62,380 nt of DNA from positions 1 through 62,380 of the forward strand of contig JANQLM010000041.1 in the NCBI GenBank assembly GCA_028280635.1, read 5' to 3'. Positions 1-8,457 of this stretch are shown here, in pieces; positions within the stretch are counted from its first letter, which is position 1; each line of letters starts with the position of its first letter. The notes beneath the pieces are model-generated. The model searched no databases. It saw nothing but the letters and a program-made list of their open reading frames with translations, and was not told the DNA's origin. This stretch comes from Halieaceae bacterium (lineage in GTDB: Bacteria; Pseudomonadota; Gammaproteobacteria; Pseudomonadales; Halieaceae). Position numbers and translations under genes: made by a program.

Positions 1-540
1 CACGCAGGGCAGCAGCCAGCGGCTGTGATTTGCCAGCGCCGCCGCCAGCGGCCGCCGGGCCGCCACGAAGCGGGCGAATGAAGCCCAGGCCAACACCAGG
101 CCCAAGTACAGTGCCAGTAACAGCATCACCGACTCGCGCTCGGTTTCCGCCAGCAGTGGCAGGAACAGGGCAATGCTGTCGCCGCTGTTGGACAGGGTCA
201 ACAGGAAAGCGGCCCCGGCCGCACCCTGCGGAGACGTGGCGCCCGGCACCTGGTCCTCATGTCGCCGCCGCCAGCCGCGCCAACCCAGTTGCAGGCCCAT
301 CACCACCGGGATAAAGCCCAGGAAACCCACCCACTCCGGTCGTATCATGCTGCCCAGTGCGCCGCCCAACAGGCACAGCGCCAGTACAGTGGTGGCCGCC
401 GCCCCGTAGCCGGCCAGCACCGGCCAGCGACTGCCGCTGGTCGCCAGCAGCGTTACCAGGATCAACAGGTTGTCGATATTGGTCGCCACAAATCCCGCCA
501 GGGTGAGAGTGACGATGGCGGCGACATCAGCCGGGGACAC
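1..540 (-). CDS. CadD-like cadmium/cation resistance transporter (partial, runs off the left edge)
   Basis: Translating the minus strand from a GTG at 540 gives 180 open residues to the window edge, so the 3' end is missing. The protein is very hydrophobic, with about five membrane segments. An N-terminal TNIDNLLIL motif and an internal SNSGDSIALF motif fit the CadD family of about 200-residue inner-membrane transporters, linked in known members to cadmium or quaternary ammonium resistance. A purine-rich GGGGGGTGG precedes the GTG; another in-frame GTG lies 6 bases upstream. The substrate here is not shown. It is divergent from the next gene, with a short palindrome between them. Confidence 0.72.
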   Translation of the reverse strand, partial: MSPADVAAIVTLTLAGFVATNIDNLLILVTLLATSGSRWPVLAGYGAAATTVLALCLLGGALGSMIRPEWVGFLGFIPVVMGLQLGWRGWRRRHEDQVPGATSPQGAAGAAFLLTLSNSGDSIALFLPLLAETERESVMLLLALYLGLVLAWASFARFVAARRPLAAALANHSRWLLPCV

Positions 541-566
541 AGCCACCCCCCACAGCCCCCGGGACT

Positions 567-584
567 CTGTGAACGGGTTCACAG
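567..584. promoter_or_regulatory. Palindrome between divergent genes, possible operator
   Basis: CTGTGAAC-GG-GTTCACAG has perfect 8-base arms around a 2-base centre. It lies 27 bases upstream of the CadD-like gene start and about 84 bases upstream of the exported protein on the other strand. Size and place fit a dimeric repressor site; the regulator is unknown. Confidence 0.4.
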
Positions 585-667
585 AAACCGGGGGCAAAAC
601 CGACACAAGTCACAAAAGCCGGGCCATGAGGCGGCATGGGTCGATTCCTTCTTTTATGGTTCCCGCC

Positions 668-1132
668 ATGAGTAAGTCAAAACAGAAAAGACGCTTCGCG
701 AAAGCTGCCACCCTGCTGGCCGTGCCTGCGGCACTGGCTGCGGTGGTGAGCTTTGCGAACGTGAAGTTGCCGCAGACCAGCGATGATTTCAACGTTGCCG
801 TGACCGCGGCCGCCAGCCTGCCCGAGAGCATCGAGCAGGCGCCAGCCGGTGCCAGCACAGCCGCTCGCCTGTTCCAGTCCAGCTGGGGCAGCGCCGACCC
901 TGAGGTGTATGCGCTGATTGCCATGGCCTTTGACTCCGAACCGCTGAGCGATGCCATTCTGCGCGGCGTCGAGTGCCGGGCCGAGCTGTGCCGCGTCAGC
1001 TTCGACGCAGATGCCAAGCTGCCGGTACGCAAGCTGCTGCCGGTTCAACTCGCCCAGAGCTTCAAGGCCATGGTGACGGTACATGCCGGCGGCGGCAACC
1101 TGGTGTACGTGGACGTCCCCCAGCGCGGCTGA
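668..1132 (+). CDS. Exported hypothetical protein
   Basis: A 154-residue protein starting MSKSKQKRRF with a basic N-terminus and a hydrophobic segment at about residues 12-28 (signal peptide or membrane anchor). The rest is soluble, with a Cys pair (VECRAELC) at about residues 107-112 that could form a disulfide. I do not recognise the family. The frame is open further upstream to 470, but that extension is Pro/His-rich and has no good ribosome site, so the ATG at 668 (or the in-frame ATG at 656) is preferred. It is likely periplasmic. It stands alone between a divergent transporter and a zinc-ribbon gene. Confidence 0.6.
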   Translation: MSKSKQKRRFAKAATLLAVPAALAAVVSFANVKLPQTSDDFNVAVTAAASLPESIEQAPAGASTAARLFQSSWGSADPEVYALIAMAFDSEPLSDAILRGVECRAELCRVSFDADAKLPVRKLLPVQLAQSFKAMVTVHAGGGNLVYVDVPQRG

Positions 1133-1246
1133 TTCCGGCGATCAAGCCCAAAAACTTCTCTCCACGGCATGTACTACGCCCTTTCATTTTAACGGCGTTC
1201 GGCTACACTTTGCCCGGTAGATCACCTCACCGGAAGGCCTGAATAA

Positions 1247-1648
1247 ATGAAATACGTCGCGGAGATTCACTCCCTGCAGTGCCCGAAGTGCCACCACGGC
1301 ATGGAAGAAGTCAGCTACGGCAACCTCAAGGTCGACCGCTGCACCAACTGCCATGGCATCTGGTTCGACACGGGCGAAGCCGAGGCGCTGAAAGAGCGCT
1401 GGATGGGTGAGGCGCTGGACACCGGGGATCCCGAAATCGGCAAACGCTGGAACGAGGTGGAAGACATCGACTGCCCGCACTGCGGCATCCGCATGCACAA
1501 AACCTCTGACCCGAGCCAGCCCCATATCTGGTACGAAGTCTGTGATGAACACGGCATGTTCCTCGATGCCGGCGAGTTTACCGACTACAAGTACGAAACC
1601 CTGCTCGACAAGTTCCGCGACCTGGTCACTGGTCAGCGCAGCGCCTGA
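1247..1648 (+). CDS. zf-TFIIB-type zinc-ribbon protein
   Basis: A 133-residue soluble protein with two zinc-knuckle repeats. The first has CPKC (residues 11-14) and CTNCHGIWFD (about 32-41). The second has CPHCG (about 77-81) and a VCDEHGMFLD half. The CxxC...CxxCxGxWfD pattern is that of the zf-TFIIB family of small bacterial proteins of uncertain role. In the second repeat the last CxxC is reduced to CDEH, so His may complete the site. GGAAGG lies 8-9 bases before the ATG. CPKCH and CTNCH resemble heme sites, but there is no signal peptide, so zinc binding is the better reading. Confidence 0.75.
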   Translation: MKYVAEIHSLQCPKCHHGMEEVSYGNLKVDRCTNCHGIWFDTGEAEALKERWMGEALDTGDPEIGKRWNEVEDIDCPHCGIRMHKTSDPSQPHIWYEVCDEHGMFLDAGEFTDYKYETLLDKFRDLVTGQRSA

Positions 1649-1701
1649 TTCATCATACTGCACGCAGGCAGACCCGGCCCAGAGTCCGGGCGAGGTAGCG
1701 C

Positions 1702-2697
1702 GTGAATCCCAGAGTCTGGGCCCAGGCCCTCAATACCATGCCCAAGCTGACCCCCGACGAGTGGGGTCGGCTGGATGTCGTCGCCCGCTGGCTGATCGCC
1801 ACCCGCGCGTCGGTGCTGTTCATGACCTTCATGTCCGCCGCCCTCGGCGGGCTGCTGGCCGCCGCAGAGGGGCTGTTCGACTGGACTATCTGGAGTATCT
1901 GCTGCCTGGGCCTGGTGTTTGCCCACGCCACCAATAACCTGCTGAACGACTACACCGACTCACGCCGGGGCATCGACCGCGACAACTACTATCGCAACCA
2001 GTACGGCGTGCACGTGCTGGAAGACGGCTTGCTGTCGCCGCGGCGCTTCTGGGGCTATGTCGGGTTTACCGGCGGCGTGGCGATCCTGCTCGGGCTGTGG
2101 CTGGTGTGGGCGCGCAGCGGCCTGACCCTGGACCTGATGCTGGCCGGCGCCTTTTTTGTACTGTTCTATACCTGGCCGCTCAAGTACTACGGCCTGGGGG
2201 AGCCCGCGGTGTTGTTGGTCTGGGGGCCGCTGATGGTGGGCGGCACCTATTACGTCATGGCGGGAAGTTGGAGCTGGGATGTAACCTGGCTCAGCCTGCT
2301 GTATGCCCTGGGCCCCACCACGGTGCTGTTCGGCAAGCACATCGACAAGCTGGACCTGGATGAGGCCAAGAAAGTTCGCACCCTGCCGGTAATCCTCGGC
2401 GAGTCCCGCGCCCGCCGCTGGGTGATCGGCATGCTGGTGTTGCAATACCTGGGCTGTCTCGGCCTTGTGATCAGCGGCCGCGCCCACTGGCTGCTGCTGG
2501 CGGTGCTGGTCAACCTGCCGGTGCTGCGGAAGCTGGTGCAGGCTTTCCGCCAGCCCAAGCCCACCGCCGCGCCGGACGGTTATCCGGAAAACATCTGGCC
2601 ACTGTGGTTTTCCGCTTTTGCCTTCGACCACACCCGCAGATTCACCTCAATGTTTATCCTCGCCCTGCTGCTTGCACAGCTCGGCATCCCCGGCTAG
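1702..2697 (+). CDS. UbiA-family prenyltransferase, MenA/DmkA-like
   Basis: A 331-residue membrane protein with about eight or nine hydrophobic segments and both Asp-rich motifs of the UbiA superfamily: NLLNDYTDSRRGID at about residues 78-91 and DKLDLDEAKK in the middle. These bind the Mg-prenyl diphosphate. The family attaches polyprenyl chains to aromatic rings in ubiquinone, menaquinone or demethylmenaquinone synthesis; overall look and length are nearest to MenA. The GTG start at 1702 gives the full length; ATG at 1738 is an alternative. It ends about 170 bases before the Mtr operon on the same strand, which raises the idea that it makes a quinone for that pathway (inference). Confidence 0.75.
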   Translation: MNPRVWAQALNTMPKLTPDEWGRLDVVARWLIATRASVLFMTFMSAALGGLLAAAEGLFDWTIWSICCLGLVFAHATNNLLNDYTDSRRGIDRDNYYRNQYGVHVLEDGLLSPRRFWGYVGFTGGVAILLGLWLVWARSGLTLDLMLAGAFFVLFYTWPLKYYGLGEPAVLLVWGPLMVGGTYYVMAGSWSWDVTWLSLLYALGPTTVLFGKHIDKLDLDEAKKVRTLPVILGESRARRWVIGMLVLQYLGCLGLVISGRAHWLLLAVLVNLPVLRKLVQAFRQPKPTAAPDGYPENIWPLWFSAFAFDHTRRFTSMFILALLLAQLGIPG

Positions 2698-2709
2698 ACC
2701 TCGCACCGG

Positions 2710-2728
2710 CCAAGTTGAACTAACTTGG
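2710..2728 (+). repeat. Inverted repeat after the prenyltransferase gene
   Basis: CCAAGTT-GAACT-AACTTGG has perfect 7-base arms. A run of five T's starts about ten bases later, so it could be a weak terminator for the prenyltransferase gene or an operator upstream of the cytochrome operon. Confidence 0.35.
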
Positions 2729-2756
2729 CATAGATCAGTTTTTCCTTCGCGGGTGC

Positions 2757-2785
2757 TTGTTGCGTCAACAATTCTCGACTATAAG
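2757..2785 (+). promoter_or_regulatory. Candidate sigma70 promoter of the mtrABC-type operon
   Basis: TTGTTG, 17 bases, then TATAAG (2780-2785), a good -10. The -35 lies inside a small palindrome TTGTTG-CGT-CAACAA (2757-2771), a possible operator. Transcription would begin near 2792, about 78 bases before the GTG start of the decaheme cytochrome. Confidence 0.4.
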
Positions 2786-2869
2786 ACTGTCAATTCAAGG
2801 TGATCATCTGTGCTTTTGGACAGGTGAACAGAGCCTATACAACTGTTCTTGTCGCGGTAGGGGGTTACT

Positions 2870-3778
2870 GTGCAGGACCTAAGGGCAGTGCTTGGCGCGC
2901 TGCTGATAATAATAGCTGCAGGGATGACCGCACCCGCGGTAAGCGCCCAGGAGCCGGAAAAGGCTGCGGTAGAGCCGCGCTGCCTGATGTGTCACCGGGA
3001 GACTGCGGACCAGCCCGTGCACGCCATTTTCCGTACGCCCCACGGCCAGTTGGAAGGTGGCGGTGCGGCCAGCTGCGTTAGCTGCCACGGTGCCAGCGAT
3101 GACCACCAGCGCGGGCCGACCCGCAATGCGCCGGATGTCAGCTTTGGACCCAAGTGGGAATCCGCCACCGCCGACAGCAACGGAGCCTGCCTGACCTGTC
3201 ACCAGAAGGAAGAACAGATGTTCTGGCTCGGTGGCGTGCATGAGCAGGAAGAGCTTGCCTGCACCAGCTGCCATGACTCGCACACCCCCAGGGACCCGAT
3301 GCTGACGGCCGCAGGCCAACTGGAAAACTGCCTGAGCTGCCACACCCGCCAGCAGGCGCAGATGCGCCTGCCCTCGCGCCACCCCATTCTCGAGGGCAAG
3401 ACGGCCTGTACCGACTGTCACAACCCTCACGGCGCGGCCACCGAGGCCATGCTGACCGCGCCCACGCTGAACGACAACTGCTACGAATGCCACCAGGAGA
3501 AGCGCGGGCCCTTCCTCTGGGAGCACCAGCCGGTCACGGAAAACTGCGGCTACTGCCACAACCCACACGGTACCGTGCAACCCAACCTGCTGACCGCCCG
3601 CGGGCCGTTCCAGTGCCAGCAGTGTCACTCCGCCGCCTTCCATCCGAGCGTGGCCTATGACGGTCGCAGCACAACCAGTGGCAGCAGCAACCAATACGTG
3701 TTGGGCAAAAACTGCCTGAACTGCCACAGCCAGGTACACGGCTCCAACCATCCCAGCGGTGCGAGGCTGACCCGGTGA
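2870..3778 (+). CDS. mtrA: Decaheme periplasmic cytochrome c, MtrA/DmsE family
   Basis: A 302-residue protein with a signal peptide (residues 1-26, cleavage near VSA-QE) and exactly ten CXXCH heme motifs, beginning at residues 38, 69, 107, 131, 154, 180, 204, 226, 249 and 282. Number, spacing and length match MtrA/DmsE/PioA-type decaheme cytochromes, which sit inside an outer-membrane porin and carry electrons through it. The GTG start is preceded by GGGGG. Its stop overlaps the start of the MtrB-type porin gene, so the two are translationally coupled as expected for partners in one complex. It is the first gene of a three-gene operon. Confidence 0.93.
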   Translation: MQDLRAVLGALLIIIAAGMTAPAVSAQEPEKAAVEPRCLMCHRETADQPVHAIFRTPHGQLEGGGAASCVSCHGASDDHQRGPTRNAPDVSFGPKWESATADSNGACLTCHQKEEQMFWLGGVHEQEELACTSCHDSHTPRDPMLTAAGQLENCLSCHTRQQAQMRLPSRHPILEGKTACTDCHNPHGAATEAMLTAPTLNDNCYECHQEKRGPFLWEHQPVTENCGYCHNPHGTVQPNLLTARGPFQCQQCHSAAFHPSVAYDGRSTTSGSSNQYVLGKNCLNCHSQVHGSNHPSGARLTR

Positions 3779-5994
3779 ACATGTTCCGGCGCACCCCGCT
3801 GTTCCTGGCGCTGGCGGTTGCCAGCGGCAGCGGCTTTGCGCAGGACGACACCCGGCCCCTGAGCACGCGCTGGGCGACCGACTACACGGGGCTGGCGGAA
3901 ATCGGCGTCGGCTATGTGAGCGACGAGAATTTCGAGTTTGGCGAGTACAACGGCCTCGACGAGGACGGGGCCATCTTCATCGGCAACCTCGACTGGAGCG
4001 GCAGCGCCGACGGCAGCTTCTGGAATCTGAGCGGCAGCAATATGGGCCTGGATACCCGCGAGGGCCAGGCCCGCTGGCGCAACCAGCGCTGGGATGTGTG
4101 GTTCGAGATCGACAGCCAGCAGCAGGTCCGCAATGACTCCGGCCGCACCCCCTTCCGCGGCGACAACAACCTGCTGCTACCCGATGACTGGGTGTCCGGC
4201 GTCAACACCAGCGACTTCTCAGCCCTGGAAGCCAGCCTGCGCGGCTTTGATCAGGAGCTGACCCGGGATCGCTACACCCTGGGCGTGAAAGCCACGCTCA
4301 GCAGCGCCTGGAGCGTGGAAGGCACACTGTTCTACGAGGAAAAAGAAGGTGACCGCGACATGGGCGGCGCCATCTTCGGCAACGCCTCTGCCGGTGATGC
4401 GGCCATCCTGCCGCGGGCCGTGGACTTCGAAAACACCGAGCTCGACCTCACGGTGAACTACGCCGACGGTCCGCTGGCCCTCACCGGTAACTTCTTCTAC
4501 AGCGAGTTCGAGAACGGCGACGACCTGCTGCAGTGGCAGAACCCCTACGCCAACTTCGGCCCGGATGTGCGCTTTCCCGAGGGCTTTGGCGGCCTGGCGC
4601 TGGAGCCCGACAATGAATTCTACCGGGCGCGCCTGACCGGCACCTGGATTGTCTCACCCAAGCTGCGCGTGCAGGTGGACGGCAGCTACGGCAAGACCGA
4701 GCAGGACCAGGCCTTCCTGGATTTCACCGTCAATCCCAACCTCGATGTGCCCGGCGTGCTGCCGCGGGACAACCTGGGCGGCGAGTATGAGACCAAGGTC
4801 TTCGACGGCCGGGTGTTCTGGAACCCCATTCGCAAGCTGCGCCTGGAAGGCTACTTCCACGGTGAGGAGCGCGACTACGATGTGCCGCGCGACGGCTACC
4901 AGTACGTGTTGGGTGACGCCTGGGCGATCCCGACCAGCGCCGGCCAGTTGTTCAATACGGCACACAGTTACAGCATCAACACCTATGGCATCGAGGGCAG
5001 CTACCCGCTGCCCTTACGCAGCAAGCTGTGGCTGACCTACGAATACGAGGAGATAGAGCGCGACAATGCCGCGGTCATGGAATCCGACGAGGACCGCTAC
5101 AAGCTGCGCTATCGCCTGCCGATTCTCAGCAACCTGAACCTGCGACTGGAAGGCTTGTACGGTGATCGCAACGCCGATGAGTATGTCTGGAACCAATCCT
5201 ACTTTGCGCGCCTGGATACCGAGCGCATCAACGCCACCCCGGACAGCCAGCGCTACCTGAACCACCCGCTGCTGAGCCAGTACCACATCGCCACCCGCGA
5301 GCGCGCTGAAGGCCGGCTGGATATGGACTGGCAACCGACGGCGGACTGGAACATCGCCCTCAACCTCTTGTACCGGGAAGACGACTACGACGAGACCGAA
5401 CTGGGCCTCACCGACGAGACCCTGGAAAGCATCTCCCTGACCGCCAACTGGGTGGCCGCCAGCAACCTGGTGCTGAGCGCCTGGGTCAGCAGCAACGACT
5501 ACGAATCCGAGCAGGCCGGTCGCGCTTTCCGCGGCGGTCTCGACAAGAATGCTTTTGAAGTGTTTCCGCCGCTGCCACAGGCCTCGGATCCGTCCCGCAA
5601 CTGGGGCGTGGATGTCGAGGACGAGGCCATCGCCGTGGGCTTCGCGGTGGAGTGGTCGCCGACCGATCGTATGGACCTGAGCGCGACCTACAGCTACCAG
5701 GACACCGAGTCCGACTACGAGTTTGGCAACGGTGGAGCTGACGACCTCAGCGACGAGCCTTTTGCCCAGGACTACGAATCAGAGATGCACCACCTGGTGC
5801 TGGAAGGCGTCTGGCACTTCCGCGACGCGATCTCACTGGGTATCAACTACCAGTACTGGAATTTTGACAGCGAAGACTGGGCCATCTCCGGCGTCAGGCA
5901 GAACAGCATCGATAAGGTGCTGAGCCTGGGTGAACAGCCGGCGGATGAGGATCTTCATTACATAGGAACTTCGATTATTTATCGGTGGCAATGA
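3775..5994 (+). CDS. mtrB: MtrB/PioB-family outer-membrane beta-barrel porin
   Basis: A 739-residue protein with a signal peptide (to about residue 22, cleaved before QDDT), then a long series of amphipathic strands rich in Tyr/Trp and Asp/Glu, ending YRWQ. Size and position between a decaheme periplasmic cytochrome and a decaheme lipoprotein identify the MtrB/PioB porin, the sheath around MtrA. The N-terminal CXXC of Shewanella MtrB is absent; no Cys is visible in the N-terminal region. The start is GTG at 3775, overlapping the upstream stop by four bases; ATG at 3781 in the same frame is an equal candidate. The stop overlaps the next reading frame. Confidence 0.92.
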   Translation: MNMFRRTPLFLALAVASGSGFAQDDTRPLSTRWATDYTGLAEIGVGYVSDENFEFGEYNGLDEDGAIFIGNLDWSGSADGSFWNLSGSNMGLDTREGQARWRNQRWDVWFEIDSQQQVRNDSGRTPFRGDNNLLLPDDWVSGVNTSDFSALEASLRGFDQELTRDRYTLGVKATLSSAWSVEGTLFYEEKEGDRDMGGAIFGNASAGDAAILPRAVDFENTELDLTVNYADGPLALTGNFFYSEFENGDDLLQWQNPYANFGPDVRFPEGFGGLALEPDNEFYRARLTGTWIVSPKLRVQVDGSYGKTEQDQAFLDFTVNPNLDVPGVLPRDNLGGEYETKVFDGRVFWNPIRKLRLEGYFHGEERDYDVPRDGYQYVLGDAWAIPTSAGQLFNTAHSYSINTYGIEGSYPLPLRSKLWLTYEYEEIERDNAAVMESDEDRYKLRYRLPILSNLNLRLEGLYGDRNADEYVWNQSYFARLDTERINATPDSQRYLNHPLLSQYHIATRERAEGRLDMDWQPTADWNIALNLLYREDDYDETELGLTDETLESISLTANWVAASNLVLSAWVSSNDYESEQAGRAFRGGLDKNAFEVFPPLPQASDPSRNWGVDVEDEAIAVGFAVEWSPTDRMDLSATYSYQDTESDYEFGNGGADDLSDEPFAQDYESEMHHLVLEGVWHFRDAISLGINYQYWNFDSEDWAISGVRQNSIDKVLSLGEQPADEDLHYIGTSIIYRWQ

Positions 5995-6032
5995 GTACGC
6001 CGGGTAGCGGCGTCATGCTGAAGGTGATGACC

Positions 6033-8321
6033 ATGGGCAGACAACAGATCAGGTACTGGCTGGCAGCGGTGACAATAGGCTTGCTGGCCGCGTGTGGTGG
6101 CGGAGGCGGCGGTGACCGCGCGGCCGGGGTGGAACCCGGGCCCGCATCCCCCAATGAGCCAGTCGACCCGCCGGATCCGGTGGTCCCGGGACCCGTTGGC
6201 TACGCCGACGCCGGCGAGGTATTTGCCTTTATTAACAGCGCCAGCTTCAGCGGCGGCAATGCGGTAGTTGACTTCCAGGTCACCGACGAAGCCAACACCG
6301 CCATCACCGACCTGGAAGTCGGCAACACCCGTTTCGTGCTCGCCAAGCTACAAGCCAGCGACCTGGGGGGTGCCACCGGCAACTGGCAGTCCTATGTAAA
6401 CCGCATTGAGGAGGCGGGCTCGGTGGGCCCCGGCACCGAGGACAAGCTGCAGGGCTTCTACGAGCGCGATGGCAGTTTCGAGAATTTTGGTGACGGCACC
6501 TACCGCTACACCTTTGCTACCGACGTCAATAACCTGCCGGCGGATATCCTCGCCCAGGCCAAGGAGGAGGATCTCAACCTCGACTTCGAACCCGCTCAAA
6601 CCCACCGGGTTTCCATCCAGTTCGACGGCGGCCCAAATGCAGTCAACCCCTTCTACGACTGGATTCCCGAAACCGGCGAAGTCAGCGGCATCTTCAACTA
6701 TCAGGTGGCGCTGACAGACAACTGCAACCGCTGCCACAACCCACTCGCCTTTCACGGTGGCAACCGTATCGAGGTCGAGTACTGCGTCACCTGCCACAAC
6801 CCGGGCACTACCGATGCCAACAGCGGCAACAGTGCAGATATGAAGGTGATGATTCACAAAATTCACATGGGTGAAAACCTTCCCAGCGTGCAGGATGGCG
6901 AGCCCTACATCTTCTGGGGCTTCCGGGACAACGAGTACGACTACTCCAACATTGTGTATCCGCAGGACATTCGCAACTGCCAGAACTGTCACGTGGGCTC
7001 GTCCACCACCAACGATTTCTACCCGGACGTACAGCTCAGCAACCAGGGTGACAACTGGAACATCTATGCGTCCATGGCCTCCTGCGGGAGCTGTCACGAC
7101 ACCTTCGACTTCAGCGTCCACGCCGGCGGCCAGACCGACGACTCCCGCTGCGCGGACTGCCACTCCGAGGGCCAGGTGGCAGGCAGCATCGCCGAGAGCC
7201 ATGCCATGCTGGTGCGCGACGAAAGCCAGAACTACCTGCCGGAAATCCTCAGTGTCACCAACACGGGTGCCGGCGAGTTCCCCAGCGTGGACTTCCGCAT
7301 CACCAACCCGACGGATGGCAGCGACTGGGATATTCTCAATGACGACCCCTGGACCCAGGGCGGAGGCGACAGCCGTCTGGCGGTTACCATTGGCTGGGAT
7401 ACCGGCGAGTACAACAACATCGGTAATGAGGGCAACAACGCCAGTACGGTCAGCATCGATGCCCTGTCGACGGCCACGCCCAACGGCGATGGCAGCTTTA
7501 ACGTGGTCTCCGGTGTAGCCATCCCCGATGGCAGCCTGGCACCGGGTGTTGCCGCCGGTGGCAGCGGCAGTGCTACCATCGAGGGCCACCCCGGCGTGGA
7601 CGTCGACCCGGACGAGGACAATGGCGTGGAGAGCGTCTGGATGCAGAACGTAATCGCCAGCTTCTCTATCGACGAGGCCGACGGTATGGCCAGCCCGCGA
7701 CGCAGCATTGTGAACATTGAAAACTGCAACAGCTGCCACCAGGACCTGGTGATTCACGGCAACAACCGCTTCGGCAATATCGAGGTTTGCGCCACTTGCC
7801 ACAACCCGCTCAACACCGACCGGCGCGTGCGCGAGACGGCGTTCAACCCGCCCACCGACGGCAAGGATGAGGAGTCCATTCACTTCACCACCATGGTTCA
7901 CGCCATCCACGCCCCGTCGATTCGTGACAATCCCCTGCAGGTGGTGGGCTTCCGCGGCTTTACCACCTATGTCTACGACGAGGAGCACGTGCAGTACCCG
8001 GGCGACCTGGCGGATTGCACGTCCTGCCATGGCGACACCGGCTACCAACTGCCGCTGGCCAGCAGCGTGCTGGGCACCGTCATCGATACCGGTGCCGATG
8101 TTCTCGACCCGGCAGACGACGTCGTCATCTCACCGGAGTCGGCGGCCTGCTACAGCTGCCACGAGAACGACACGGCCAGGGCTCACATGGAGCAGAACGG
8201 CGGTAACTTCGCGACTACCCAGGCCGCCCTGGATGGCGGCGAGGTCACCGAGACCTGTGAGGTCTGCCACGGCAGCGGTCGCAGTGCCGACGTAGACCTG
8301 ATCCACGGCCTGCTCGACTGA
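6033..8321 (+). CDS. mtrC: OmcA/MtrC-family decaheme outer-membrane surface cytochrome
   Basis: A lipoprotein with lipobox LAAC (Cys 21 from the chosen start), a Gly/Pro-rich linker and two beta-plus-pentaheme halves. Ten CXXCH motifs begin near residues 231, 251, 316, 351 and 373, then 565, 586, 662, 706 and 742, the domain I-IV layout of MtrC/OmcA. Such proteins sit on the cell surface on MtrAB and pass electrons to minerals, flavins or other outside acceptors. Length is about 762 residues. The frame is open from 5985; ATG at 5991 overlaps the mtrB stop as ATGA, but the ATG at 6033 has AAGG at suitable spacing and gives a compact signal peptide. A strong terminator follows. Confidence 0.92.
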   Translation: MGRQQIRYWLAAVTIGLLAACGGGGGGDRAAGVEPGPASPNEPVDPPDPVVPGPVGYADAGEVFAFINSASFSGGNAVVDFQVTDEANTAITDLEVGNTRFVLAKLQASDLGGATGNWQSYVNRIEEAGSVGPGTEDKLQGFYERDGSFENFGDGTYRYTFATDVNNLPADILAQAKEEDLNLDFEPAQTHRVSIQFDGGPNAVNPFYDWIPETGEVSGIFNYQVALTDNCNRCHNPLAFHGGNRIEVEYCVTCHNPGTTDANSGNSADMKVMIHKIHMGENLPSVQDGEPYIFWGFRDNEYDYSNIVYPQDIRNCQNCHVGSSTTNDFYPDVQLSNQGDNWNIYASMASCGSCHDTFDFSVHAGGQTDDSRCADCHSEGQVAGSIAESHAMLVRDESQNYLPEILSVTNTGAGEFPSVDFRITNPTDGSDWDILNDDPWTQGGGDSRLAVTIGWDTGEYNNIGNEGNNASTVSIDALSTATPNGDGSFNVVSGVAIPDGSLAPGVAAGGSGSATIEGHPGVDVDPDEDNGVESVWMQNVIASFSIDEADGMASPRRSIVNIENCNSCHQDLVIHGNNRFGNIEVCATCHNPLNTDRRVRETAFNPPTDGKDEESIHFTTMVHAIHAPSIRDNPLQVVGFRGFTTYVYDEEHVQYPGDLADCTSCHGDTGYQLPLASSVLGTVIDTGADVLDPADDVVISPESAACYSCHENDTARAHMEQNGGNFATTQAALDGGEVTETCEVCHGSGRSADVDLIHGLLD

Positions 8322-8340
8322 CCTGAAGCAGAAAACGAAA

Positions 8341-8371
8341 AAGGCCGGTGATTGCTCACCGGCCTTTTTTT
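8341..8371 (+). terminator. Rho-independent terminator of the mtrABC operon
   Basis: AAGGCCGGTG (8341-8350), loop ATTGCT, CACCGGCCTT (8357-8366), then a T run to 8371. A perfect 10-base stem starts 19 bases after the mtrC stop. A's before the stem make it potentially bidirectional, serving the convergent triheme gene as well. Confidence 0.9.
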
Positions 8372-8405
8372 ATCCCCCCCCGCAGCGGAGACTCACTTAA
8401 CTGCG

Positions 8406-8430
8406 GGATTCCCGCCTGCGCGGGAACGAC
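8406..8430. repeat. dRS3/REP-like palindromic repeat
   Basis: GGATTCCCGC-CTGC-GCGGGAACGAC: a 7-base stem TTCCCGC/GCGGGAA with the flanking bases of the widespread ATTCCC...GGGAAT class of bacterial interspersed repeats (dRS3-like). It lies in the gap between convergent genes, the usual place for such elements. Only one copy was noticed in this window. Confidence 0.55.
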
Positions 8431-8457
8431 TGCCCACCTGGGGAGAAGCTTAGCTGT

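Noticed and set aside
1247-1648. CPKCH and CTNCH in this protein look like heme c sites.
   Set aside because: There is no signal peptide, and the motifs fit the zf-TFIIB zinc-ribbon pattern.
6348-8048. A 566-codon open frame antisense to mtrC.
   Set aside because: It is a high-GC shadow of the cytochrome gene, with Val/Ala/Gly/His bias and no ribosome site or family pattern.
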